64,000 nucleotides of DNA from Chloranthus sessilifolius (taxonomy: Eukaryota > Streptophyta > Magnoliopsida > Chloranthales > Chloranthaceae). The position numbers and the translations under genes are program-made. Where the stretch lies: contig CM037593.1 in the NCBI GenBank assembly GCA_021018995.1, forward strand, positions 9,266,088 to 9,330,087, read 5' to 3'. The notes under the pieces were generated by a model, which did not search any database, was not told the origin of the DNA, and was given only the letters and a program-made list of their open reading frames with translations. Positions 33,740-44,689 of this stretch are shown piece by piece. The first letter of the stretch is position 1. Each line of letters starts with the position of its first letter.

Positions 33740-33934
33740 AAATTTCAGCAGCTCGATCTAGATCTTTTGGATCTTTATCACAACCAGTATTTATTGGGAA
33801 TGCATCCTTCTAATACAGGGAGAGTTGATGGGGACGTCCGATTCAAGCCAATTCCGATCGAGGTTCTCTATATATTGTCTGTGATCGCGACCGTGAAAAT
33901 CCATGCCACCCAAAGTTCGAGGTCGAACTTTTTC

Positions 33935-33948
33935 AAAGTAAAGGGGAT
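33935..33948 (+). other. Polypurine tract of chromovirus
   Basis: AAAGTAAAGGGGAT directly before the 3' LTR start at 33949; primes plus-strand DNA synthesis in LTR elements. Confidence 0.75.
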
Positions 33949-35045
33949 TGATGCGTATTTTAGATCCGCCTGTTTGAATCGTGATCGGATAAAGAGGAGA
34001 CGTCAAAATAGAAAGTGGACCCATGAATGGGTTTTAAAAATAAGGCTCGTTAAAGACCCGTTTGATCAGAAAGAAGAAAATTCAAATTTTATTAGGGTCT
34101 TCAACTTTCAATCTCGTCACTTTTATGTTTGACCTATTTTGAAGTGTCAAACGAAGTCGGATTGTTGTGAAATTGGTCATATTTGAAAACTTATCGAAGT
34201 AGCTTTCCAACAAGCCAAAAAACGTGCAATTCCGACAAGTATTGAAGAAGTTATGGTCAGTTTTCGGAGGCTGCACATAAAGTGACGAATTTCAAGAATC
34301 CTAATTGAATTAGGATTAGTCTCTTTTATTATTTTATTTTAGTAAGTAAGAGTTGTTTCTTTTATTAGAAAAAAGGATTAGTTTCCTTATTGTTTAGGAC
34401 TTTATTATTTTAGAAGAATTAGGATATTTCTTTTATTTGAATTAGGAATTAGAATCATACTAGGATTTCTAATTTTATGCATTGGTTAGCCTATTTAAAG
34501 GCTTGTAAACACTTTTATTTGAAGTTTTTTATTAATGAAAATTGTTTATGCAAAATTGAGAGTTCTAAACTTTCGTGAGGGTGTGATTCTTTCAAAACGG
34601 AGAGCGATTCTTCGATTCCCGCTTGCGGTTTGGTGCGAGGCCAACTCTTCTTCCATCTCTATCTTCTTTAGATCTATGGTTTGTGTAAGTTGCATAATCC
34701 TAATTATTTTATTGATCTCATAAAAGCCCAAAATCAATATTTTGTTCATCATTAATTTTATTAGCCTTTTATTTTCGTTTGGTATCGAGAGAACCCACTT
34801 GCGAGTTCGTTCGACGCCCTAAAACTATCGAAGATCTAGCCGTTCATAAGAACTCTAGTCTTCTAGATCCGCGATAGGGAACGTACACGAAAGTAACGCT
34901 ATTTTGGGCCGAAATTAAATCACCTAATTGAATTTCCAGAATTTTTCGTGGTAATTTGTTATGAGAACTTATTATTTTTAATTGATTAAATTAATTTTAA
35001 TCTTAATCTCAGCCCTAGCATTGCATTTAGTAAGTTCCCGCATCA
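33949..35045 (+). repeat. Chromovirus 3' LTR
   Basis: 1097 bp, same length and ends as the 5' copy, with scattered substitutions. Confidence 0.92.
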
Positions 35046-35480
35046 ATACTAGAAAGAAAGAAAATGATTGAAGAATGGAGGAAGAGCATTGTGATCTTTT
35101 TTTATAAGAATAAAGGAGACACCCAAATTTATGCCAAATATCAAGGCATTAATCTTATGAGTCCAGACTATAAAACTCTAGGAAAAAATAGCAGAACAAC
35201 GATTAAGACAAGAATCAAGTGTGCCAAATAACCATTTTCAATTTTTATTGGGAAGACTTACGGAGAAGTTTAGAGAAAGAAGGAAGAACTTGAATATGAT
35301 TTTTATTGATTTGATGAAGGCTTACGGTAGAGTGCCAAGACAGATAATTTGGTAGAAATTGAGGAAGAAATGCATCCCGAAGTTATATATTGAAATCATT
35401 GAAGGCATGTATAAAGGGTAGAAACTAGTGTAAGAACATGTAGAGAGATGAGTGAGTTCCTCTTCGGAGTTGGGCTACAT
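35046..35480 (+). mobile_element. RTE-like LINE, right part
   Basis: Resumes the reverse transcriptase broken at 30246. Readable blocks include E-K-F-R-E-R-R-K-N-L-N-M-I-F-I-D-L (catalytic Asp) and R-V-P-R-Q. Many stops. Confidence 0.7.
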
Positions 35481-35489
35481 CAAGGATTT

Positions 35490-37150
35490 GCATTGCTCTC
35501 CATATAAAATCAAGTCATTAGCAATCCACTTAGCATAAATGTCCCATCTATTTCAGGTCGCCTTTGCAAATCCTATTTTTGCAAGCATTTGTTTAAGGCC
35601 AAACTCTATGTCGCTTTGCAATCCTTAATATCACTTCTTGCCACTCCCTTCAACTCTTTGTTGGCCTTCCCCTTCTCCAATTTCCTTGTAGTTGTATCAT
35701 AGCAATCCTCCATATTGGACAGTTTCAAAACATGCCCAAACCATATTAAATGGCATTAGTTAATTTTCTCTTTTACGAAGACCACTATTAAACTTCCCAT
35801 TATGTAGTTGTTTCTAATTGTATCCATGTTACCCAAAACATTCACCTTAGCACATGCATCTCGTTTGCATTACGTTGTCTTTTTATTGCTTTATTTTAGC
35901 CTAGCATTCTACTCCATACAGTAATGCAAGTCTTACCACCACTTATAAAAAAGCTCTTTCAATCAAAGTGAAACTAGTTGATCAAATAACACACTTCACA
36001 CTTGTCTCCACTCCAACCATCCTATACTAATCTTGTTTGAGGTGTTTCCTCTTACCCACTTCCAATTGTATAGTTGAGCCCAAATAATGATATCTATCAT
36101 ATTGTGTCACTAAATAGTTTTCAATCTTAAGTAAATTATCCCCCCGCGCTTGTGGTTCCTAAACTTGCACTTCATATTTTTCAGCTTTGTTTCACTAATT
36201 TTCAAACTCACTCTATAACCTTAATCCATAGCAGCGATTTAAAGAGCATTTTAGGCAGAAATCCATAAACCTCAAGGCTTGCACTCCGAGGCGTAGCATA
36301 AGCCTTTCACCTCGAGGTGTAAATTCACATGAGACACTCTTGAGGTTTAATGAGGCATAGTGAGGCGTAGTTAACTTGTATTGGGGAGTAAGCCTCATGT
36401 GAATTCTTATCTTTTCACAATTTTACCCTATACTTCACATATATTCTCTTTACATGATAATTTGGGGTTGAAATAGAGTAGGATGACCTCTATTACTATT
36501 TAAGAACTTAAAATTGTTATCAGTTATTGAGAATTTAAACGGTCAAATGAGTAGATGAACTTTAATTTGTATTATAACCATTTTTTGTGATTTGTGAATT
36601 GGGACTTGGGACATATATTGCAAACATTCGCAATTTTCCATATGTTTCAATTTCTATACACTTATACTCCCACTTATAAGGACATACTTGTTGTGCATTG
36701 AATATTAATTGATTTGTTAATGAAATTTTATTTATAATTTTTGTTACACATTTTATAATTTATTATACTTTTTTTAATTTTCTCTATATCTTGTAATTTA
36801 TTACATTTTTATAATTAAAATTTGAAAAATCGTGAGGATTATGAGTCGCCTCATGGGAGGGCTAAGCGTTACGCCTTCTCCTTTCGCCTCTAAAAACGCT
36901 GATCCATAGCCCCAACAATAAATTTACATTCAGCCAATTAGACCACATCATCATCAAACAACATTCATTAAAAAAAATCAATATCACGTTACTAATGACC
37001 ATAATGTTAGATGGAGGAAGTGAAACCTTGGTTCGTAATCTACTTCAAGCCTAAAAAGATCGCCATGCTTGTTCTTTGTGTGGCCAACTAGCAGCATATC
37101 ATCAACAAACAACATGCAACCGACATCGATCTTATAATATGAATCATAAA
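35490..37150 (-). mobile_element. RTE-like LINE fragment, opposite strand, with nested MITE
   Basis: The minus strand reads L-F-V-D-D-M-L-L-V (RT catalytic F-V-D-D) near 37095, then Y-L-G-S-T-I-Q near 36080 and the W-F-G-H-V and R-K-L-E-K-G-K C-terminal blocks near 35700. Same LINE type as the plus-strand pieces but inverted. A hAT-like MITE (36232-36901) interrupts it. Confidence 0.65.
36232..36901. mobile_element. hAT-like MITE, CAGCG termini
   Basis: 670 bp with ends CAGCGATTTAAAGAG / CTCTAAAAACGCTG and exact 8-bp target duplications ATCCATAG (36224-36231, 36902-36909). The interior has GAGGCGTAG and GCCTCA words like those near 39650. Confidence 0.8.
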
Positions 37151-37531
37151 TTTATATGGAAGAAGTGAAACCTTGAATGTAAATCCACTTCAAGCCCAAA
37201 GAAGTCATCAGAAGGATCATAATTAAGCTGTTATAACAAAATAAAACAAGAAAAAAATATATCAATTGAGATTAAAAAAATGCATTCAAAATTATGAATT
37301 AAATCGCAACATTAAAGACATTGAATGGTTTTTGAAAGGAGCTCACAAATGGGAAATGGTTTGGAAAAATATCTAAAAGTCTCATTACAACCAAAGGATA
37401 AAAAAATGTTTAATATACAAGTATCTCAGGAAAAAAGTTGCAAACAAACGAACAATCTAAGAGATAAAACAAAACAGAACATCCTCCAATTATTGAAACT
37501 AAATATTTTATTCCGAAACTATCCTAGGAAG

Positions 37532-37966
37532 CATGGATCAAAAAGTCGGATTTTCGATACGTATCGTCCAAACCTCCAGGACGATACGTATCACGTATCG
37601 TCCGATACATTCAATGTATCGGCGATACATTGAATGTATCATCCTGATATATATTTTTTTTTTAATCCCAAAAAATACCTTAAAATTCTGGGACGAACGA
37701 TAAATTGACCGATAATACGGACGATAAATTGGACGATACGGACAATACAGACGATAATTTGACTGTTTCTAAGGGGCCAGAGAAAAACCCTAAAATTTTA
37801 GGACGGACGATAAATTGACCGATAATTTTGACAATACAGACGATACAAACGATAATTTGAACTATAATTTGACTGTTTTTTAGGGGCTCCGAGAAAAAAC
37901 TATTTTACCGTATCGTCCAGGTCCAAAACCGATACGTATCAGTATCGGACGATATTTTGATCCATG
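37532..37966. mobile_element. CATGGATC-family hAT-like MITE, copy A
   Basis: 435 bp, ends CATGGATCAAAA / TTTTGATCCATG, exact 8-bp target duplication CTAGGAAG. The interior is mostly repeats of GATACGTATC, CGTCCGATAC and GACGATAA words. Confidence 0.88.
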
Positions 37967-38641
37967 CTAGGAAGTATATATTATATAAGAACATGTTTTG
38001 AAGCCAGATGAAAAAAGAGATTGACACAGATAGTAAACTTTTCTTTATCCTTTTCTACACATTTAAAAAAAAAAAAAATTTAATTACACATTTTAAGAAG
38101 CGCCACTAAAAATAATATTTTTAGTATTCTACAAAATATTATCAAGAAAAACCTAATGTTGCAAAAAAAAAAATAAAAACCTTCTCAACTACCTTTATTC
38201 GATCTTGTGCAAATTTTCCCACAATCTAGACTCATTTATTCCAAATTGCTCCCAAAATTTATAATGCAAAACCCATATGTACCTTCATTAAAAGAATGCT
38301 CTAAAGTCTCATCCACTTTCGTAGCATTTTACAATTTATTCCCAAAAAGCTTTACCCATCATGTGTGCCATATTGCATATTTTTTTGGTAGGAAAGTTGG
38401 GATTGAACTTGAAGCTCAAGGCTGGGTCATAGTGCACCTTCCAGTTGAGCTATACACACATTCAACTAGTTATTATTCTATTTATTTTGTTCAGTTTAGT
38501 ATGTTAATAACAGGTCATCTTACTGGGTTTTTCTCTCTTTAATTTTTCATTCATTCATTTTAAAAAGAAACTACAAAAATATTAGTCTTCTATTATCTTT
38601 GATTTTAGCAATGTAATTCATCAATCAACTTATATTATATC

Positions 38642-39713
38642 CAAGGTTTTAAATAGCTTACGCTGTGGCAATACACTACGTGCCTTGTAGCATAGCACAC
38701 CCAAAAAGCTACGTAGCTCCCCCCTAGAGCTTTGTAGCTTAACCTTAACTTACACAACAGTCTATATAGCATACACTATATGATGTAGCATTCACTACAG
38801 TACATTAGTTCAAAGATTCTTTCTCTTTTACAAAATTTCCCCGACGTGTTAAAACCATGGATCAAAATGCCGGAAAACCGGTACGTATCGGACGATACGT
38901 ACCGGAACAGTAACTTACCGGACGATACATTGAATGTATCGTCCGGTATTAGCTATACAAAGGGTGATACGGTACATTTAATGTACCGTATCGTCCACCC
39001 CCGATACCGATACGTATCGGTATTGGACGATATTTTGATCCATGGTTAAAACCAAAGGGCTTCAAAAATTATCTCGTGAGGAGCTAAGACTCTAGGGTTT
39101 TATAATAGAAAGGGAGAGACTTCAAGAGAAATCTCAAACAATGGGTAAATAAATTCGAAAGAATGAGAACAAGATAAAAGAATGGAGAAGCTAGCAGCCC
39201 TCTCTCCGACAAGTCCAACTCTCTCTACAACATCTTGCAGCCCTCTCTCCGATTTCTCTAGCCCTCTCTGCGAGGTCTCGCAGCCCTCTCTTCGACAAGT
39301 TCATTCTTCTTCTTCTTCCTCTGCTTTTATTTTCCTTAAAGTTTTTTATGTTTTGCAGAAATTTGTTGCACAATATATAGTTTATGTGGATTCTTTTATG
39401 CATATTTTGTTTTGAACGGAAAATTTGTGCACTTTATAGTGCAGTTTTTGTGCACTTTCTTTTTAAAAAAGCGGCACATATATTCTATGCACTTTTTTTG
39501 TGCAAATTAAAGCACAAATTTTTTCGCACTTCTTTGTGAGAAATTTGTAGAAAAAAATTTCACATTTTTTCAAAAAAAAAATTAATTATTATTTTATATT
39601 TTATATTTATATTTTTAAATTTTAAAAATTAGAAAAAACGCCGTGAGGCTTACGCCTCGCCTCAAGGAGGGGTCAAAAGCTGCACTATACGCTTTTCGCT
39701 ATTGAAAACATTG
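38642..39713. mobile_element. hAT-like element, CAATGTTTT-type termini, with nested MITE
   Basis: 1072 bp, ends CAAGGTTTTAAATAGC / GCTATTGAAAACATTG, 8-bp duplications ATTATATC / ATTATATA. Its interior GAGGCTTACGCCTCGCCTCA is shared with 36232-36901, while its ends resemble 18856-20232. Copy B of the CATGGATC family sits inside. No transposase. Confidence 0.7.
38856..39044. mobile_element. CATGGATC-family hAT-like MITE, copy B
   Basis: 189 bp, ends CATGGATCAAAAT / ATTTTGATCCATG, exact 8-bp target duplication GTTAAAAC. The interior words are CCGG-containing variants (GGTACGTATCGG). Confidence 0.9.
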
Positions 39714-39758
39714 ATTATATATGTATGTATGTATGTATGTATATATATATATATATAT
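39714..39758. repeat. (ATGT)n(AT)n microsatellite
   Basis: ATGT units followed by AT units, beginning at the target duplication of the preceding element. Confidence 0.9.
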
Positions 39759-39759
39759 C

Positions 39760-40049
39760 AAAGGAAGGTGCTCCAATGGTGCACCTTCACCATACTCCAA
39801 GCTCTCTAAAAAAGGTGACATGCAGCACCAAAATCCTATATTAATGCCAATGGACTAAGGGGACAATATATAAATCAATTTCAAAAATAAATAAATCTAT
39901 TCTCCATCCCGTGATTAATACGGTTTGAAAATTGGAGCATTCATTAAAGTCAATTTTTTACATTTCCCACGGAGATCAATTGTCAAAGTTTTTTTTTTTT
40001 TTTAAAATGAGTTATGCAATGCCTGGCACCACAAACATGTTTCGGGTAG

Positions 40050-40060
<11 letters not shown>
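39760..40060. repeat. GGTGCCA-family foldback remnant
   Basis: Shares CAATTTCAAAAA, TGATTAAT-CGGTTTGAAAATTGGA and TGGCACCA words with 17440-18290 and 40900-41060. Its end runs into a compound microsatellite. Confidence 0.5.
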
Positions 40061-40141
<81 letters not shown>

Positions 40142-40164
40142 AGAGAGAGAGAGAGAGAGAGAGA
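40052..40164. repeat. Compound (TA)n(CA)n(GA)n microsatellite
   Basis: About 35 TA, 10 CA and 11 GA units in sequence. The ORFs over it are artefacts. From 40165 to 41400 nothing else stands out except a GGTGCCA-family segment at 40900-41060. Confidence 0.95.
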
Positions 40165-41409
40165 TGCATCATTAAGAAATAAGAAAGAAAAATGAAATAC
40201 ATAGACTTAGGGGCATACCCTTAGTCCCTTATGAACTATCTACACCTGAAACTAGGCACTTTCCATTGCTCAGCTACACAGGATCCTTGACCTAACCACG
40301 GAAGATAAAAAAAATTTAAAACCTATTTTTGAATCTAACGTTACCTAACTTCACAAGAGCATCAATGTTGAATTACCATCCCTTGAAGGTTAGAACAGCT
40401 GATTATATAGCATCTTTGAGAAACTATTTAAAAGAGTAAGCAACCCAGCGATCAATATTCCATTCTTGACTTATCCCTTGAAGAACATTTACTTGTTGTA
40501 TCGAACCTGTGATGCTTGCAGCTCTGGGTTAAACTCCTTTTGCTCAAGTGTTCAAGCCCTAGGAAATGCACTACTACTTATGAGCACAGTACACAAAGCA
40601 GTGAGTGCTTTTGACCTTTCACTGATTTAGCACTCATAATCATCAATGCATCTACGAAGGCTATAGGCTTCAGAATGACGCAAAGGCTGTCTTTGGCTCT
40701 TGGGTAAGGTATTTTATACGAAGTCATATAGATAATTATCCCCTAACTCAAGTAACGAGGAGCATCCATTACAAATATGATTGGTCCATATCAACTACTA
40801 ACTTTTGACAAGTCAAAGGAAGGCCTCTCTAGACCAATCACAGAATAACGGCAAGATTATCCTATATGTGTGTGTGTCAAAAAAGGTTGTATGGACAGGA
40901 ATGAGACTCTAAAAATCTCCTGTATGGACCAAAAACCTTGTTTTGGTGCCACGTGGACCAACGAGACATCACATAGATCAATTTTAAATATAAAACAAGA
41001 TAAATAATTTGATCTTCCTCTTTGCGTGATTTTTACTGTTTGAAAATTGGACCATTGATCAAATTTTGACTTTTTTCATGCAATCAAAAAAATAATTTGA
41101 TCAGTTTTCTCCTTCATTTTTATTGAAAATGATCTATTTAATGTCCTAAATATATAATGAGTTTGACTCCTATGACCACCAACTTTCAAGCCATGTGACG
41201 CATACGTTTGATCAATCCAAGTAGTTCAACTAGCATCCCATCAATGAAACATGTCTCAAAAATAATAATAATGCCTATTAGATGATTCTAACCATTTGAT
41301 TGATGCACTTTAATTTCAACCTTTAAAGACTAATCGTTCCTTTTAGAATGCATTGATCGGGTGGTTCAAATTCTAGAATCATCATCACGGCCTTATCCCC
41401 TCTATTTGG

Positions 41410-42560
41410 TATTGGCTTTGTGAGTCCTATTTCTCCACTTGTTTTTATCAGAGATAAGCTCTTTGTCGCAATCCTTCATATCCTTTCTCACGGCTTCAAC
41501 TCTTCACTGGTCTTCCTCTTCTCCTATTTAAGTGTGCTTGTAGATTCTCAACCCTTCGTACAAGGTCGGCTTCGTGCCTCCGATGAACATGTTCAAACCA
41601 CCTCAAGCAACCATGGATCAAAATATCGTCCGATACCGATACGTATCGGTTTTGGACTTGAACGATACAATACATTGGGTTTTTATCGCCCCCCTTAAAA
41701 AACAGTTAAATTATCGTCCAAAGTATCGTTCGTATCGGACGATAATTTCAAATTATCGGTTTTGTTGTTTTTTTGGTTTTTTTTTTTTTTTGGGAAAAAA
41801 TCGGAAAGTATTGTCCGGAACCGATATGTATCGGTTTTGGGGCTGGACAATACATATCGAAAAAATGAGATTTTGATCCATGCAAGCAACATTCTACAAA
41901 AAAGTTTCTTTATAGGTGGGTACTCCCATATTTTCTCTTATGTACTCATTCTGAATTTTATCATTTCTTATTACTCCACACATCCATCTCAACATATGTA
42001 TCTCAGCCACATGTACTCTATCTACTTGTTTCTTTCTCATAGCCCAACATTCTGCATCATATTATATGGCAGGTCTAATAGACGTCGTATAAAAATGTTC
42101 CTTCGATCCAAGTGGAACTCTTAGGTCGCATAATACTCAGCTTGCTTGCCTCCATTTCATCCAGCCTTCATTAATCCTATTGAAGACGCCTTCTTGAAAT
42201 CCACCATCAGATTGTAAAGTAGAGCCTAAATAGCGAAATCTATGGCTATGTGGCACTAAATGATTTTCTATTTTAACTAAATCCTCCTCTAGGCAAGCTT
42301 TATGTCTATGGTTAACGCATACATGACCAAGGCAAGCAAATAAGGGCCCAAGGTAGATCCTAGATGCAGCCCAACTCTGATAGCGAACTTACTCATCTCT
42401 CCACATATCATTCATACACTAGTTACGGCTCTCTCATACGTCTTGGATAATCTCAATATGTAAGTTTGTGATGTATTTCTTCCTTAGAGTCCACCGAATT
42501 ATTTGTCTACACACTCTATCATTAGCATTCTCTAAATCAATAAAGAATATATGTAGGTTA
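41410..42560 (-). mobile_element. RTE-like LINE fragment with nested MITE
   Basis: The minus strand reads F-F-I-D-L-E-N-A-N-D-R-V near 42530, then W-T-L-R-K-K-Y-I, and a C-terminal segment near 41550. Similar to 14955-15430. Interrupted by CATGGATC copy C. Confidence 0.65.
41612..41882. mobile_element. CATGGATC-family hAT-like MITE, copy C
   Basis: 271 bp, exact 8-bp target duplication CAAGCAAC, inserted in an RTE LINE. Contains TATCGTCCGATAC and GATACGTATCGG words and a T-rich gap. Confidence 0.88.
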
Positions 42561-43257
42561 TGCAGCATCACTAGAAAGGGATGTTGCAAAACATATGTTT
42601 GTAAGGTTCACATCCTCTAATGAGTGTGACTTTTGATCCGCTTTAATTCGACATTTGAAATATCATCCTGATGACTTGTATTTCTCAAAATCATATGACA
42701 TGTGGCCTGATAAGTGGACGGTAATGGCATAATCTATTTATTGTTTAAAGCAATGTTACCTAGTTCATAGGCTCGCTCGGTTGGGATTCAGGGTTGTAGT
42801 GCGCCACTCTCCACTAAACCCGATTCACAAGGGGTAGGATGAGTGTTTGCACTTTAAATATTAAATACTTATATGAGAGCAGGGATTGTGCATTCCAATG
42901 TAGCCCAAATACACACCAATCAGTTGGGCACCACGTGGCACTCATCGCAAGGATCAGGTGTCACAACAACTTAGGCAATGTCGACCAGGTCCCATACCAA
43001 AACTAAAAATTGTTTTTATGACTTTTTAACTGTTAACAATGTGTTCAAAGTTGGGAAAATTCAATGCACCAGGTTGATGGGGTATTACCTTATGTTTGAT
43101 CCATGTTTTGAAGGGTAAAAAAGTCCTAAAACCATAATAATAAAATAAAGGAAAAAAGTCATGTGGCACAACACTGCAAAAATGGGTGTTGTTTTGCAGA
43201 TCACGTGCCACGTGGTACGTGATCTAGCATTGATGTGTAGAGTGGGGTTGTGCATTG

Positions 43258-43409
43258 CATGGATCAAAATTTCGGCCGAAATCCAAGTCCATATTTGAAT
43301 GGACTCCATAATTTCGGCCGAAATTCATATTTTCAGTCAAAATTTCAGATTTCGGTTTCAGTTTCAGGCATGCCCGAAACCGAAATCCAACCCGAAATTT
43401 TGATCCTTG
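43258..43409. mobile_element. CATGGATC-family hAT-like MITE, copy D
   Basis: 152 bp, ends CATGGATCAAAATTTCGG / CCGAAATTTTGATCCTTG, exact 8-bp target duplication GTGCATTG. The interior word here is TTTCGGCCGAAAT, unrelated in sequence to that of copies A-C. Confidence 0.88.
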
Positions 43410-43652
43410 GTGCATTGCAATGTACCAACCCTTTTGCCTACTTATATATAGTTAATTCTAATAGTAAAAATTAGACTTGAATACCAAAACAACTAAAGAG
43501 AGCAATCGATCATCTATGAGTGTAGGAATACATTGGTCGGTGCTCGAATCCCCCTACCACATTTTTTTATAAAAGCATTACCCAGTGAATGAACTGGCCG
43601 ATTCTCCCATTTTCAGTGAACTGGAATGAACCCGAACCGGTTCGTTGCGAAC

Positions 43653-43935
43653 CATAGTGACCAAATTCTCTGACTATTTGTAAACGTCAGGAATAATTGG
43701 CAATATTTTGAAGTAAAATTATAATTACTCGTGACTTTTTCAAAAAATCACAAATTTCAAAAACTATTCGCGGATTTCCGATTTTTTTTTTTTTTTTTTT
43801 TTTAGTTTTTTATTAATATTTTGTTATAATTTTTCTTTCTTATTTTCCTGAACTTTGACCGTCTTTGCCCCAATTTAATGAATTTCGCCAGATTTTTTCC
43901 AAACCTATTTACTCCCGACCCCGACTGTCACTTTG
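43653..43935. mobile_element. hAT-like MITE, CATAGTGAC termini, copy 1
   Basis: 283 bp. Ends CATAGTGACC / GTCACTTTG, with diverged 8-bp duplications TTGCGAAC / ATGCAAAC. Contains a 20-odd base poly(T). Related to 50229-50540. Confidence 0.55.
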
Positions 43936-44221
43936 ATGCAAACCGCTTCGTAGTTCGGTGGGGGTTTGAGCGTGGGGGTTTGAGCGAGTTCGGTTAACCC
44001 TGGTTTAAAGGCAGTCATGTGCCAGAAATTCAAATGTAATTGAAACATATTTCCAACTCTATAAATAAATTCTAAACTATACCCTGCCTTGTAATTATTC
44101 AGCAGAAATTCAGACTTAAACACTCCAAAATCGTGAAAAAAATCGCAGATTCTCACAAATGTCAGATCCTTTTATCTTGTAAACCAAGATTACACCTAGA
44201 AATTACAGAGTAAAAGCTTAC

Positions 44222-44348
44222 CTTGCTCGGTTTTCTGATCGAATCCGAGTCATCATTCGTCATCGAAGAAAAGATTTTCCAAGAAACCGTGCGGATCGTC
44301 CGATTCGAACGGAGAAAGTTCGAGAAATTTCCCCTTCTTCTTCGCCAT
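44222..44348 (-). other. Candidate first exon with strong donor and promoter-like upstream
   Basis: The minus strand has an ATG at 44348 opening a 31-codon acidic frame (M-A-K-K-K-G-K to F-F-D-D-E, TGA at 44253-44255). The last exon base is 44222, followed by donor GTAAGC. Upstream lie a (CT)n tract (44407-44424) and, near 44610, TTTGGCGC, an E2F-like site, as in many plant promoters. One frame (A-T-G-A-T-G at about 44254) would leave two bases at the donor, the phase needed to splice to 29026. It could be the 5' exon of the zinc-knuckle gene across a 15-kb intron full of transposons, or an unrelated locus. Confidence 0.3.
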
Positions 44349-44689
44349 TGAAGAATCGAATATCGAAGAGACGGTGAACTGATCAAGAACATTGGGGTGC
44401 GATTTCAGAGAGAGAGAGAGAGATGGGGAGTTAAGGGTTTGCTTATTTTTTTCTGATGTGAAGGATTTGCATTTTTTTTTTTCGAGAAAGGATTTGCTTA
44501 TTTGAATTTGTGGAAGATAGGTTTGTGTGGCGAGGGAGGAGACAAAAAGGCGCGCTAACACTTGGTTGATAAGGTTTGACTACGAGCTTCACAGAATTTA
44601 ATGAGCGCCAAAAGGTGTGAAATACACATTTTCCCTTTTTCTCATGGATAAATGTAGTTTGCTGCCACGTGGCATTCAGCTGCGTAATT

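Larger units (their letters stand above)
30247..35045 (+). mobile_element. Complete non-autonomous chromovirus-type LTR retrotransposon
   Basis: 4799 bp: 1097-bp LTRs at 30247-31343 and 33949-35045, 7-bp inverted ends TGATGCG/CGCATCA, and an exact 5-bp target duplication ATACT (30242-30246 and 35046-35050). The PBS fits initiator tRNA-Met and a purine tract precedes the 3' LTR. The 2.6-kb interior has gag and the region after integrase, including a chromodomain, but no protease, RT, RNase H or integrase core. It must have moved with enzymes from an intact relative. The two LTRs look only a few percent different, so insertion was fairly recent. Inserted inside an RTE LINE. Confidence 0.92.

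Noticed and set aside
43505-43560. T-loop-like GGTGCTCGAATCCCCC
   Set aside because: No acceptor stem or anticodon arm could be built. More likely a SINE tail or chance.
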